From an uncultured Paraprevotella sp. (GTDB lineage: Bacteria > Bacteroidota > Bacteroidia > Bacteroidales > Bacteroidaceae): DNA of 35,942 bases. Below, piece after piece: positions 1 to 6,579 of this stretch; position 1 is the first letter of the stretch, and the number at the start of each line of letters is the position of its first letter. The stretch is from contig CAJUDC010000008.1 of NCBI GenBank assembly GCA_910584955.1, positions 1-35,942 on the forward strand, given 5' to 3'. Made by a program: the position numbers and the translations under genes. The notes beneath the pieces are model-generated. The model searched no databases. It was given only the letters and a program-made list of their open reading frames with translations, and was not told where the DNA came from.

Positions 1-51
1 TCGTCCGATTGGGCAGATAAAATATTCTCTAATTTAATTCAACCAACAGGT
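1..51. repeat. Left copy of a 51-bp terminal inverted repeat
   Basis: The first 51 bases are the exact reverse complement of the last 51 (35892-35942); identity stops at base 52. The repeat supplies the TGA stop of the GH43 fragment at 39-41 and so defines where that gene is cut. I infer the end of a mobile element inserted in both flanking genes, with the contig broken at this shared sequence. The identity of the element cannot be determined from 51 bases. Confidence 0.9.
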
Positions 52-818
52 TTATGCTCGTACGGACCATAAATACTATCCGACCGCAAGCAGACCTGCC
101 AACCTTCCGTACCTCCTGCCGGACACGTAATGTAATATCTCCCATTGATACGATACATATGGGCCCCCTCCATACCAAAGCCTCCGCCTAATTCAGACGC
201 ATTTTTAAAACCGCCCGACCATATCTTCACCGGTTCTCCCTTAACAGACTGTACATCTGAATTCAATTCGGTAAGGTACAAGGTACCTTGCCCATGAACG
301 ACATAAACTTTATCATCTTCGTCAAAAAACAATCCCGGGTCATAAAGATAATCCGGGAAAATAGTCCGTTTCCAAGGACCTTTAACCTCATCAGCTATGC
401 AAATAGAAAAATGACCGGTTTCTCTTCCCCAACCATAAGGAGTACAAAATCCGACATAGAATTTGCCCTTGTGATGACGGATTGTCGCAGCCCAAGAACC
501 GTTCAAATACAAGTTTCCACCCTGCATATCATAACGTGGATCTTCTTCATAGCGTTCTACAGCATAACCTGCCATTTCCCAATTTACCAGATCATTCGAC
601 CGGGCTATCGGGCATCCCGGCACATAATGCATACTGGTAGAAATCAAATAAAAATCATCACCAACACGAATTACATCTGGATCGGGCCAATCACCCCACA
701 TCAAAGGATTCGTAAAAGTTCCGTCTCCATTATCGGGATTCCATACATTGACCTGTGCCCAAGCCGATTGCATATTCATGCAACTTAGCAGCAAACCCAA
801 TACAATATATTTTCTCAT
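39..818 (-). CDS. Secreted GH43 glycoside hydrolase, 3'-truncated
   Basis: N-terminal part of a family 43 glycosidase (arabinofuranosidase or xylosidase type, five-bladed propeller). Residues 1-21 form a signal peptide ending in SAWA. The expected family acids are visible: D46 in WPDPDV (general base), D160 in LYDPG (pKa modulator) and E217 in GMEGAH (general acid). At 259 residues it has most of the catalytic fold but lacks the last blade or blades and any C-terminal beta-sandwich. Members with this type of N-terminus usually run to about 500 residues. The frame meets TGA inside the terminal inverted repeat, so the end is artificial or caused by an insertion. It starts 19 bp after the GH2 gene and is probably co-transcribed with it. 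Exact substrate is not determinable; function of the fragment is doubtful. Confidence 0.88.
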   Translation of the reverse strand: MRKYIVLGLLLSCMNMQSAWAQVNVWNPDNGDGTFTNPLMWGDWPDPDVIRVGDDFYLISTSMHYVPGCPIARSNDLVNWEMAGYAVERYEEDPRYDMQGGNLYLNGSWAATIRHHKGKFYVGFCTPYGWGRETGHFSICIADEVKGPWKRTIFPDYLYDPGLFFDEDDKVYVVHGQGTLYLTELNSDVQSVKGEPVKIWSGGFKNASELGGGFGMEGAHMYRINGRYYITCPAGGTEGWQVCLRSDSIYGPYEHKPVG

Positions 819-837
819 ATATACCTATATTACTTTT

Positions 838-3297
838 TCAGAAAATCGAGAACAATGTTTGTTGCAATCTGATTTTTCGTGTTTCTTCCAAACCGTCGGA
901 AGTTGCTTTCAGTACTAGCTTTTTTTCATCCCCCGTTGCAACCACAAACGAGGCCACACCCGCTTCAGCCTTTACCGTACTCGGACCACGCAATTCACCA
1001 CCTTGAAGAACCTCGAGCGAGACCTGTCGTTTATTTTCATCGAAACAAGTTGTTCCCTGTTCGTCTTTCAAACTGACATAAACCAAAAGTAAATCGCAAG
1101 CAGATGCCGGAATACCGTTTTCCAAATAGGTAATATCCAATGTTGAAACACCCTCCGGCGTACGTACCACATGCTCCGCCACTTGCTTTCCATCTTTATA
1201 TCCAACAGCTTTCAGTTCCCCTTTTTCCCATTTTATATTGAAAAAGGTAAAAGGAGGATATTCCAGATTCGAAGCATTCCCACCATCAGGTGATACTACA
1301 TACTGATAAGTCGTTGGATTATTGTCCGCACTCTTTCGGGCAACCTCACATCCGTTAATTATTAAAGCTACTTCATCAACATTACCGTATACATATACCG
1401 TATCCGAATGATCCATCATCCAATGACTGTTGACAAAAACCCCATAAGGCATCTTACCGGCCGGTGTAAAGTTTCCAGCCGGAACTTGCAGACGAAAATA
1501 ATGCAAACTAAATTTCGGTAAACGGAATATGTCAGCCACTCCGCTGTAACAAATATTATCGCAACATCCGCGATTATAATCATGCATGCTCCACACAGCT
1601 TGTCCCAGTGTATGCGGATAATAAGCACGATAACGGTTGTGGCTCCATTGCGCGTTCCAGGCATTTTGCACTAACGCACGGTCTCCGTCCCCCCGAGTTA
1701 CACGGGTTGTGCTATAATGACCGCCAAACTCATAATCATAATACTCCCGAATAAACCCCGGTTTCATCGTATGATTAGGGCGATTAAAATGATCTTCCCA
1801 ATCGTTGTAACAAACATCAAAGCCGTCATAACCATACGTGTCGCCCGAAGTATAACACTGATCACCCGGATACTCCTCATGTGCCGTTTGCACAGCCCGG
1901 TCTTTCCAGAACTTAGGCGGATTGGATTCGTTCAGCGTCGTTTCCCACATAATGATGGAAGGGTGATTACGATCGCGACGCACCAGATCACGCACATCCT
2001 GGTAAGTACGTTCCACAAACCCCTCGGCAGAGTTAAAGAATTGCCAGCCCGGTATCGGTTCTATAGCCAATAGTCCCAATTCATCACAGGCGTCGAGAAC
2101 AGCAGGGTCTTGAGGGTAATGCCCCAAACGTACAATATTGAATCCGTTATTACGAATCTGCCACATATCTCGGTAATGAGCCTGGTCAGACAAGGCATAC
2201 CCCACATACGGATATTCCTGATGTCGGTTACTACCTTCAAGCCGATACGGCTTTCCATTAATCATGCACCCCCGGTCGGACGACAATTCTACACGTCGTA
2301 TGCCGATGCGTGTCGTTTCTCGATCCCATACTTTTTTGCCCTCCAGCACTTCTGTCTGCAAAACATACAACGCAGGCGAATCGGGATACCACAATCGAGG
2401 GTGTTTTATCTCAATACGATGCGAAGCGTATGCCTTATCCTTGCTGTCCACCGTTAAAGAACATACCGATTCGGCCACCTTCCGTTTTCGTCCCCTTTCT
2501 TTACTCCACTCATACAGACGCTGCCTCACGTTGATTTGCTGCGGCACATCGCCCGTATTTGCAACGTGCGTTTTCACCTCTACCGTAGCCGACCCAGTCG
2601 ATACATGCGGGTAAGTAACGAATATACCACCAGCCACTTCGTCTGCCAAAATCGGATGGGTAATATGTATTGTGTTCTTCTTTATAAGACGGGCATCACG
2701 ATATAACCCGCCGTAATAGTTAAAATCCAATTCTTCCAGCGGTTTTCCTGGAGGTATCAGCGAATTGTTCCGATTGTCGAGCCGCACCACTATTTCATTG
2801 TTTCCTACACGCAACCATTCCGTAATATCCGTAACAAAAGGCGTATAACCACCAGCGTGCTGAGCGGCGTGCTGCCCATTGACCCACAAATCCGCCAAAT
2901 GCATGACTCCTTCAAATTCCAGCCAGATGCGCTTGTCCGCATCCTCCGTATTAACAGTCAACTTACGTCGGTAATAGCATATGCCTTGCCATTGCTGACG
3001 TACCACCAAGGGTTCGATACAAGGAGTATGTGGCAAACACACACTTTCCCAGCCATCTGCCTTAAGTCGTTCCTCCTCTGCGCGCAACGTATCAGCAGGC
3101 ACACTCAATTCACGATTCAACACATGGAGATGTTGAATATTATATTGTGAGCTCCAATCACTCCCTTGGTTCTTGATTTTCATTTTTTCCTGTTTCTCAT
3201 CCAATCTCTGAAATTCCCAATCCGTATTGAGCAGAACAGTTTGTGCATTACCTACAACCGCCAGTATAAAATACAAAGATGCCAACAAATGTTTCAT
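838..3297 (-). CDS. Secreted GH2 beta-galactosidase-like glycoside hydrolase
   Basis: Family 2 glycosidase of about 819 residues that should remove a beta-linked sugar from plant or host glycans outside the cytoplasm. From the start at 3297 the order is: signal peptide (MKHLLASLYF to about residue 19), jelly-roll sugar-binding domain (about 25-200), Ig-like domain (205-335), TIM barrel (about 340-590) and C-terminal beta domains. The acid/base is likely E457 in TTLNESN and the nucleophile E518 in IREYYDYEFGG. An in-frame ATG at 3339 would add 14 residues before the signal peptide and lies upstream of the TAATTTTG promoter box, so 3297 is preferred. It precedes the GH43 gene by 19 bp, suggesting one operon. 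Beta-galactosidase is the commonest GH2 activity in this architecture, but glucuronidase or related activities are possible. Confidence 0.9.
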   Translation of the reverse strand: MKHLLASLYFILAVVGNAQTVLLNTDWEFQRLDEKQEKMKIKNQGSDWSSQYNIQHLHVLNRELSVPADTLRAEEERLKADGWESVCLPHTPCIEPLVVRQQWQGICYYRRKLTVNTEDADKRIWLEFEGVMHLADLWVNGQHAAQHAGGYTPFVTDITEWLRVGNNEIVVRLDNRNNSLIPPGKPLEELDFNYYGGLYRDARLIKKNTIHITHPILADEVAGGIFVTYPHVSTGSATVEVKTHVANTGDVPQQINVRQRLYEWSKERGRKRKVAESVCSLTVDSKDKAYASHRIEIKHPRLWYPDSPALYVLQTEVLEGKKVWDRETTRIGIRRVELSSDRGCMINGKPYRLEGSNRHQEYPYVGYALSDQAHYRDMWQIRNNGFNIVRLGHYPQDPAVLDACDELGLLAIEPIPGWQFFNSAEGFVERTYQDVRDLVRRDRNHPSIIMWETTLNESNPPKFWKDRAVQTAHEEYPGDQCYTSGDTYGYDGFDVCYNDWEDHFNRPNHTMKPGFIREYYDYEFGGHYSTTRVTRGDGDRALVQNAWNAQWSHNRYRAYYPHTLGQAVWSMHDYNRGCCDNICYSGVADIFRLPKFSLHYFRLQVPAGNFTPAGKMPYGVFVNSHWMMDHSDTVYVYGNVDEVALIINGCEVARKSADNNPTTYQYVVSPDGGNASNLEYPPFTFFNIKWEKGELKAVGYKDGKQVAEHVVRTPEGVSTLDITYLENGIPASACDLLLVYVSLKDEQGTTCFDENKRQVSLEVLQGGELRGPSTVKAEAGVASFVVATGDEKKLVLKATSDGLEETRKIRLQQTLFSIF

Positions 3298-3314
3298 ATA
3301 TATCAAATAAGGTA

Positions 3315-3322
3315 CAAAATTA
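3315..3322 (-). promoter_or_regulatory. Putative -7 box for the GH2-GH43 operon
   Basis: On the minus strand the sequence TAATTTTG fits the Bacteroides -7 consensus TAnnTTTG. It would start transcription near 3311, about 14 nt before the chosen GH2 start. No convincing TTTG lies at -33. A short palindrome, ACGAA-TCA-TTCGT, at 3378-3390 lies further upstream and could be an operator. Confidence 0.4.
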
Positions 3323-3394
3323 TATCTACAGTAAATCATCCGTTATGTCTGGCCCCCTGTTGTCGGCCCTGTTACGCACGAATCATTCGTATAC

Positions 3395-3441
3395 AAATAT
3401 CGCAAAAAGTCTCTATGGCAACAAGACTTTTTGCGATATTT
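3395..3441 (-). terminator. 18-bp perfect hairpin after the cupin frame
   Basis: AAATATCGCAAAAAGTCT (3395-3412) and its exact reverse complement (3424-3441) flank an 11-nt loop. It lies 35 bp beyond the stop of the cupin frame and upstream of the GH2 promoter. There is no T run after the stem, but the stem itself is AT-rich. Most likely it ends transcription of the decarboxylase-cupin gene; an operator role for GH2 is the alternative. Confidence 0.45.
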
Positions 3442-3475
3442 CTGTTAACAAATAGCAAACCAACGGATCAACAGC

Positions 3476-3952
3476 TTATTCTGTCGTGTATTCCGCTGCA
3501 TCCAAACGATCGTATACTTCATCGGTCACAGGTTCCAGCCATTCGTTGGATACATCCTCACCCGCAATCTCAAAAGCCAGATGGGCAAACCAGCTATCGG
3601 CAGCGGCACCGTGCCAATGCTTCACATTGGCAGGAATATGAACCACTGTTCCGGGCAGTATCTGCCGAGCAGGCTTACCTTCTTCCTGATACCATCCGCG
3701 ACCGGCTACCCCCACAAGCATCTGACCGCCACCATTCGAGGCTTTATGAATGTGCCAGTTGTTTCGGCAACGCGGCTCGAATGTCACATTGGCAAACGGT
3801 ATCTGCGCGTCGGAGATACGGGCCAGATAGCTGTTACCGGTAAAATACCGGGCATAAGCAGTATTCGGTTCGCCGATCGGGAAAATCATCTCACGTTGAA
3901 ACGCAGCCTTGGCGTCATTACCCGTACTATCGGACCATACGTCTTTAGCCAA
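3476..3952 (-). CDS. Cupin-domain half of a frameshifted decarboxylase-cupin gene
   Basis: Carries a cupin beta-barrel with the metal-binding pattern WHIHKA (about 66-71) and, later, the HIPANVKHWHGAA segment. Such cupins are often fused to a carboxymuconolactone-decarboxylase (CMD)-like domain. The only available start here is a TTG at 3952, inside sequence that also codes for the end of the preceding domain, so this is better read as the second half of one gene spanning 4314 to 3476. Adding one G to the G5 run (3961-3965 on the + strand as C5) joins the frames: ...NAWG-AFRLAKDVWS. The joined product would be about 279 residues. The reaction is unknown; the family is linked to small-molecule or aromatic metabolism. 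Confidence 0.75.
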   Translation of the reverse strand: MAKDVWSDSTGNDAKAAFQREMIFPIGEPNTAYARYFTGNSYLARISDAQIPFANVTFEPRCRNNWHIHKASNGGGQMLVGVAGRGWYQEEGKPARQILPGTVVHIPANVKHWHGAAADSWFAHLAFEIAGEDVSNEWLEPVTDEVYDRLDAAEYTTE

Positions 3953-4314
3953 CCGAAAAGCCCCCAGGCATTAGGCCATCCGGCATAAAAGGCAATGTGT
4001 GTCAGCATCTCGGAGATCTCTTCACGGGTCACCCCATTGCTCTTGGCGAATTGCAGATGATGCGTCAGCGAAGAATCGACAATCCCTTTGCCCACAAGCG
4101 TAGAGAGGGTGATCATACTGCGATCGCGAGGGCTTAATCCCGGACGGTTCCAAACTTCTCCGAAGAGTACATCATCGTTCAACTCTGCAAATTTGGGAGC
4201 AAAGCCTCCCAACTGGCTGCGTCCCGCAGTCTGTGTTATTTTTTCCTGTGCCATAATAATAGGTGAATAAATGATCAAAAACAAAGCCGATAACCGTGTT
4301 ACAAATTTATACAT
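3886..4314 (-). CDS. Carboxymuconolactone decarboxylase-like half, frameshifted
   Basis: Residues 1-22 form a signal peptide (ending IIMAQ), followed by a carboxymuconolactone-decarboxylase/AhpD-like helical domain with LSPRDRSMITLSTLVGKG and the typical HHLQFAKSNGVTREEI and LTHIAFYAGWPNAW segments. After NAWG (about residue 120) the translation becomes unrelated sequence and ends at 3886, while the expected continuation runs in the other frame as the cupin half. The apparent lesion is a missing base in the run at 3961-3965. The domain lacks an obvious CxxC pair, so AhpD-type peroxidase activity is not supported. It is divergent from an AraC regulator that is also frameshifted. Whether the gene is dead, or the base was lost in sequencing or assembly, cannot be told here. 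Confidence 0.75.
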   Translation of the reverse strand: MYKFVTRLSALFLIIYSPIIMAQEKITQTAGRSQLGGFAPKFAELNDDVLFGEVWNRPGLSPRDRSMITLSTLVGKGIVDSSLTHHLQFAKSNGVTREEISEMLTHIAFYAGWPNAWGLFGWLKTYGPIVRVMTPRLRFNVR

Positions 4315-4362
4315 ACGATTGATACTTGATTGGATTTACTGATCGTGTTTGATTCTCCTTTG

Positions 4363-4370
4363 CAAAAGTA
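4363..4370 (-). promoter_or_regulatory. Putative -7 box for the decarboxylase-cupin gene
   Basis: On the minus strand TACTTTTG matches TAnnTTTG and lies about 50 nt before the start at 4314. No clear TTTG is seen 19-21 nt upstream, so an activator such as the adjacent AraC protein may be needed. Confidence 0.4.
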
Positions 4371-4392
4371 ACCATAAAAGAGTATGCCGATA

Positions 4393-4427
4393 TTGTCCGA
4401 TTTACGGCTACATTTATCCGATTTGCG
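4393..4427 (+). promoter_or_regulatory. 21-bp-spaced direct repeat, candidate AraC operator
   Basis: TTGTCCGATTTACG (4393-4406) and TTATCCGATTTGCG (4414-4427) agree at 12 of 14 positions and are exactly 21 bp apart. The second copy covers the TTTG -33 box of the araC-like gene (4422-4425). AraC-family proteins bind tandem half-sites on one face of DNA, commonly about 21 bp apart, so this is a natural site for control of this gene and of the divergent decarboxylase-cupin gene. Confidence 0.5.
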
Positions 4428-4453
4428 CAATTCACACCTTATTGCTACCTTTG
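4422..4453 (+). promoter_or_regulatory. Promoter of the AraC-family gene
   Basis: TTTG (4422-4425), 20 nt, then TACCTTTG (4446-4453): a full match to the Bacteroides promoter consensus. With the box centred at -7, transcription would start about 4457, only about 3 nt before the ATG at 4460. The mRNA would be almost leaderless. Confidence 0.6.
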
Positions 4454-4459
4454 TTCCAC

Positions 4460-4744
4460 ATGGAATATACATACAAAGACATTCGTTTCTTCTACCAAAC
4501 GGTATCCGATATCAAGGCGGCCCTGCCGCCCGAAGGCTACTGCATGCATCTGCTTTGCACTAACGGATCGGCCAGCGTCGTCTACGCCGGCCGACTTTTC
4601 CAACTAAAGAAAAATGATGTATTGATCTATACAAAAACCTCTGCCGCCGAAGGTCACCGCCAAAGCTCCGATTTCTGCGGTGTAGTATTCAGTGCCCCCT
4701 GTCTTTCCTGGGCAACCAACTTCCGGCCAACAGCTTTGCCGTAG
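4460..4744 (+). CDS. AraC-family regulator, N-terminal half (frameshifted)
   Basis: Starts MEYTYKDIRFF and reads as the cupin-like sensing half of a Bacteroides-type AraC regulator. After FSAP the frame runs into unrelated sequence and stops at 4744. One more C in the C5 run at 4695-4699 restores the natural reading FSAPLSFLGNQLPANSFAVGG, which continues into the DNA-binding half at 4783. The repaired protein would have about 276 residues, a normal length for the family. A longer in-frame start at 4349 lies upstream of the promoter and is rejected. It is divergent from the decarboxylase-cupin gene, its likely target. Confidence 0.7.
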   Translation: MEYTYKDIRFFYQTVSDIKAALPPEGYCMHLLCTNGSASVVYAGRLFQLKKNDVLIYTKTSAAEGHRQSSDFCGVVFSAPCLSWATNFRPTALP

Positions 4745-4782
4745 GCGGCACCATCAGCCTGTTTGACAATCCGGTCATCCCG

Positions 4783-5289
4783 TTGTCCGAAACCGATGCC
4801 GCACTGTTACAGAGCGACCTGCAAGCCATTGGAAACCGACTGCCGGAGACCGGACACTCTTTTTATCTGGAACTTATCGGCAGCCTCAGCCGGACGTTGA
4901 TGTACGATCTTTTTGCTTTTCATAAAGCCAGCCGAAAATCGGTCTATTCGTCGGACCGAAGCCTATACGTAGTAAAGGAACTGATGCAAATGCTTGAAAG
5001 CGGTCTGAGCCTACATCATCGTTCCGTAGATTTTTATGCCAGGAGCCTGCACGTCACGCCCAAATACCTTTCGGATACCGTACGGCGCCAAACCGGCCAC
5101 AGTGTCAGCTATTTCATTGACCGCGCCACCGTACCTCTTATCAAACAATACCTCGACAACCCTCAGTATTCCATTGCGCAAATAGCAGAAATCATGCAGT
5201 TCGGAAGTCCGGCCTATTTCAGCCGCTATGTGTCGCAACGGCTGGGCATGTCGCCCCGGCAATACCGTTCGTCACTCACGCCTCTATAA
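4783..5289 (+). CDS. AraC-family regulator, C-terminal DNA-binding half (frameshifted)
   Basis: Contains the two helix-turn-helix motifs of an AraC/XylS DNA-binding domain: the first around RSLHVTPKYLSDTVRRQTG and the second around IAQIAEIMQFGSPAYFSRY, ending with the family pattern GMSPRQYR. The only start in this frame is a TTG at 4783, in the middle of the linker, and coding sequence in the same frame continues upstream to the C5 run at 4695-4699. It is therefore the second part of the gene that begins at 4460. Its 3' end is convergent with the MerR gene, 17 bp away. An isolated DNA-binding half could still bind DNA if translated, but I see no start signal for it. Confidence 0.75.
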   Translation: MSETDAALLQSDLQAIGNRLPETGHSFYLELIGSLSRTLMYDLFAFHKASRKSVYSSDRSLYVVKELMQMLESGLSLHHRSVDFYARSLHVTPKYLSDTVRRQTGHSVSYFIDRATVPLIKQYLDNPQYSIAQIAEIMQFGSPAYFSRYVSQRLGMSPRQYRSSLTPL

Positions 5290-5306
5290 GGCTCGGGATC
5301 ATCGGT

Positions 5307-5654
5307 TCACACCAGTCCGTCCAATTCTTTTTTTATGCGGAGCAGTTCTTCGCGGATGCCTTGCAGGCGTTCCATGACCTCCGTAATCTGCAAGGTACCT
5401 TCTTTGTTGGCCTTAAGCGCTTCGCGGGCCGCCGCCAGTTTCATGCCACGTACCTTCACAAGATTATGCACCAGACGGATCTCCTCGATGTCTTCCTTGG
5501 TGTACTGACGGATATTGCGCCCGCTCTTTCGCGGAGCGATGGTAGGAAATTCCTTTTCCCAATAGCGCAACAACGTCTCCGTCACATCAAACATCTCGGC
5601 CACCTCGCTGATGGAGTAAAACAACTTTAACTCTTTGTTCGGATTCAATGCCAT
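5307..5654 (-). CDS. MerR-family transcriptional regulator
   Basis: A 115-residue protein with a winged helix-turn-helix at about 12-75: FYSISEVAEMFDVTETLLRYW, then IRQYTKEDIEEI. A short coiled segment (about 80-115) would serve for dimerisation. There is no effector-binding domain and no metal-binding cysteines, so the signal it senses is not evident. Small MerR-like proteins of this type are common in Bacteroidales; the target is unknown. It has its own promoter (5696-5726) and points away from alaS. It is convergent with the araC-like gene. Confidence 0.85.
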   Translation of the reverse strand: MALNPNKELKLFYSISEVAEMFDVTETLLRYWEKEFPTIAPRKSGRNIRQYTKEDIEEIRLVHNLVKVRGMKLAAAREALKANKEGTLQITEVMERLQGIREELLRIKKELDGLV

Positions 5655-5695
5655 GTTCCCTTTGTCAAATGCCTCTTTGATGAGCGATTACTCTG

Positions 5696-5726
5696 CAAAT
5701 GTAGGCAAAACAAATAAGCCTTGCAA
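5696..5726 (-). promoter_or_regulatory. Promoter of the MerR-family gene
   Basis: On the minus strand TTG (5726-5724), 20 nt, then TACATTTG (5703-5696), close to the TTTG-N20-TAnnTTTG consensus. The predicted leader is about 38 nt. Confidence 0.5.
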
Positions 5727-5790
5727 CGGTTTGTGAGAATATTGTCTCTCTTTTCATCCAATCCCGAACGTACAAAATCCCGACAGCGGT

Positions 5791-5878
5791 GCGCATCTCG
5801 TCATCACGGGGCGAGCACCGCGTGCAAACGGGATGCGCACCACGTGCCAGTCTGGTGCGCACCCCGTTTTTGTCTTCT
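5791..5878. repeat. Imperfect 22-bp tandem repeat, about four units
   Basis: Units begin at 5791, 5813, 5835 and 5857, exactly 22 bp apart. The conserved part is GCGCACCnCGT; for example GCGCACCACGT at 5835 and GCGCACCCCGT at 5857. The last unit runs into a T tract. GGTGCGCACC at the last junction is itself a palindrome. No open frame is credible because 22 is not a multiple of three. It resembles in layout the 21-bp arrays at 16382 and 26420. Confidence 0.6.
5826..5871 (+). terminator. Terminator-like hairpin formed by the 22-bp repeats
   Basis: AAACGGGATGCGCACCA (5826-5842) pairs with TGGTGCGCACCCCGTTT (5853-5869), 16 of 17 pairs, with a 10-nt loop and five Ts at 5867-5871. It has the form of a strong intrinsic terminator reading rightward, yet no rightward gene ends just before it. 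It may stop leftover transcription from the araC side, or it may be the end of an unannotated RNA. Confidence 0.5.
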
Positions 5879-5881
5879 TCT

Positions 5882-5909
5882 CACGCGCGCGTATACGCAC
5901 GCGCGCACA
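5882..5909. other. 28-bp perfect alternating pyrimidine-purine tract
   Basis: Every base from 5882 to 5909 alternates pyrimidine and purine, mostly CG with a central TATA and the palindrome GCGTATACGC. Such tracts readily adopt left-handed DNA under negative supercoiling. No coding role is seen. Confidence 0.6.
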
Positions 5910-6502
5910 ATCGGTTTGAAAAGCCGTTTCACAGGTGTTTACAAACACATAAGCTACTATATTACAATACAATAAAAGAATTTATATAGACAATAGGAGA
6001 ACCCCAACAGGTACATGTACCCTATATAGACCCGTCAAAAAAGCAAGGGTAAAGGCTCCTCTTCCGCTCACCAATGCCGGAAAGGTATGCACCGAACACC
6101 CCAAAAAAATACAAGAGACGAGCGCCACAAGGCTGTTGTTCCGGACAAATGATAGGGGTAAGCCGGGGAGGCGATATGCGACCGTACCTTCTCCGAACGG
6201 ATATAAGTTCCTTGTTACACAATCATACCTCTCCGGCTATTCTCAAGTGCCGCATCAACCTGCACATGTTTGAACAAATCTTATTTCAAGTTGATGAACA
6301 TCTTTTTATCGGCCTGCTTCGACGCCCTTCGGTACGGATGCAGTACACATCCTCAGGGCGACAGATGTCGACCGTCATGTGTCAATTGTTGACTGTCGCA
6401 GAAGTGTGATGTACTCTCAGACGCAGGCACGCACCGACATTCTTTCACTTGCTTTCGAATTTATCCACCACGAGACGCGCCACCACCTTTTATGCCAAAT
6501 CC
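5910..6502. other. Gene-free stretch before alaS
   Basis: I find no credible gene here; short open frames on both strands have no recognisable features. It contains the 12-bp palindrome GGTACATGTACC (6010-6021), flanked by two copies of TATATAGAC. It also contains a nested inverted repeat: GCGACAG (6358-6364) with CTGTCGC (6393-6399), enclosing GTCAA/TTGAC (6381-6393). An unannotated structured RNA or a decayed gene are both possible. Confidence 0.4.
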
Positions 6503-6534
6503 TTTGCACAAGACGGCAAAACAGAGTATCTTTG
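6503..6534 (+). promoter_or_regulatory. Promoter of alaS
   Basis: TTTG (6503-6506), 20 nt, then TATCTTTG (6527-6534): a full match to the Bacteroides consensus. The predicted start is near 6537, giving a leader of about 43 nt. Confidence 0.7.
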
Positions 6535-6579
6535 CACCACTTTAACAGGAGAACATTAACGCATAACCGATTATAGACA

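Noticed and set aside
39..3297. Complete polysaccharide utilisation locus
   Set aside because: Only GH2 and GH43 genes are present; no SusC/SusD pair, sensor or regulator of that type is adjacent, and the barrel at 22019 has no SusD partner. The locus could continue beyond the left edge.
5721..5989. Small proteins encoded in the repeat region before alaS
   Set aside because: Open frames on both strands arise from the GC-rich 22-bp repeats; the period is not a multiple of three and no start region is supported.
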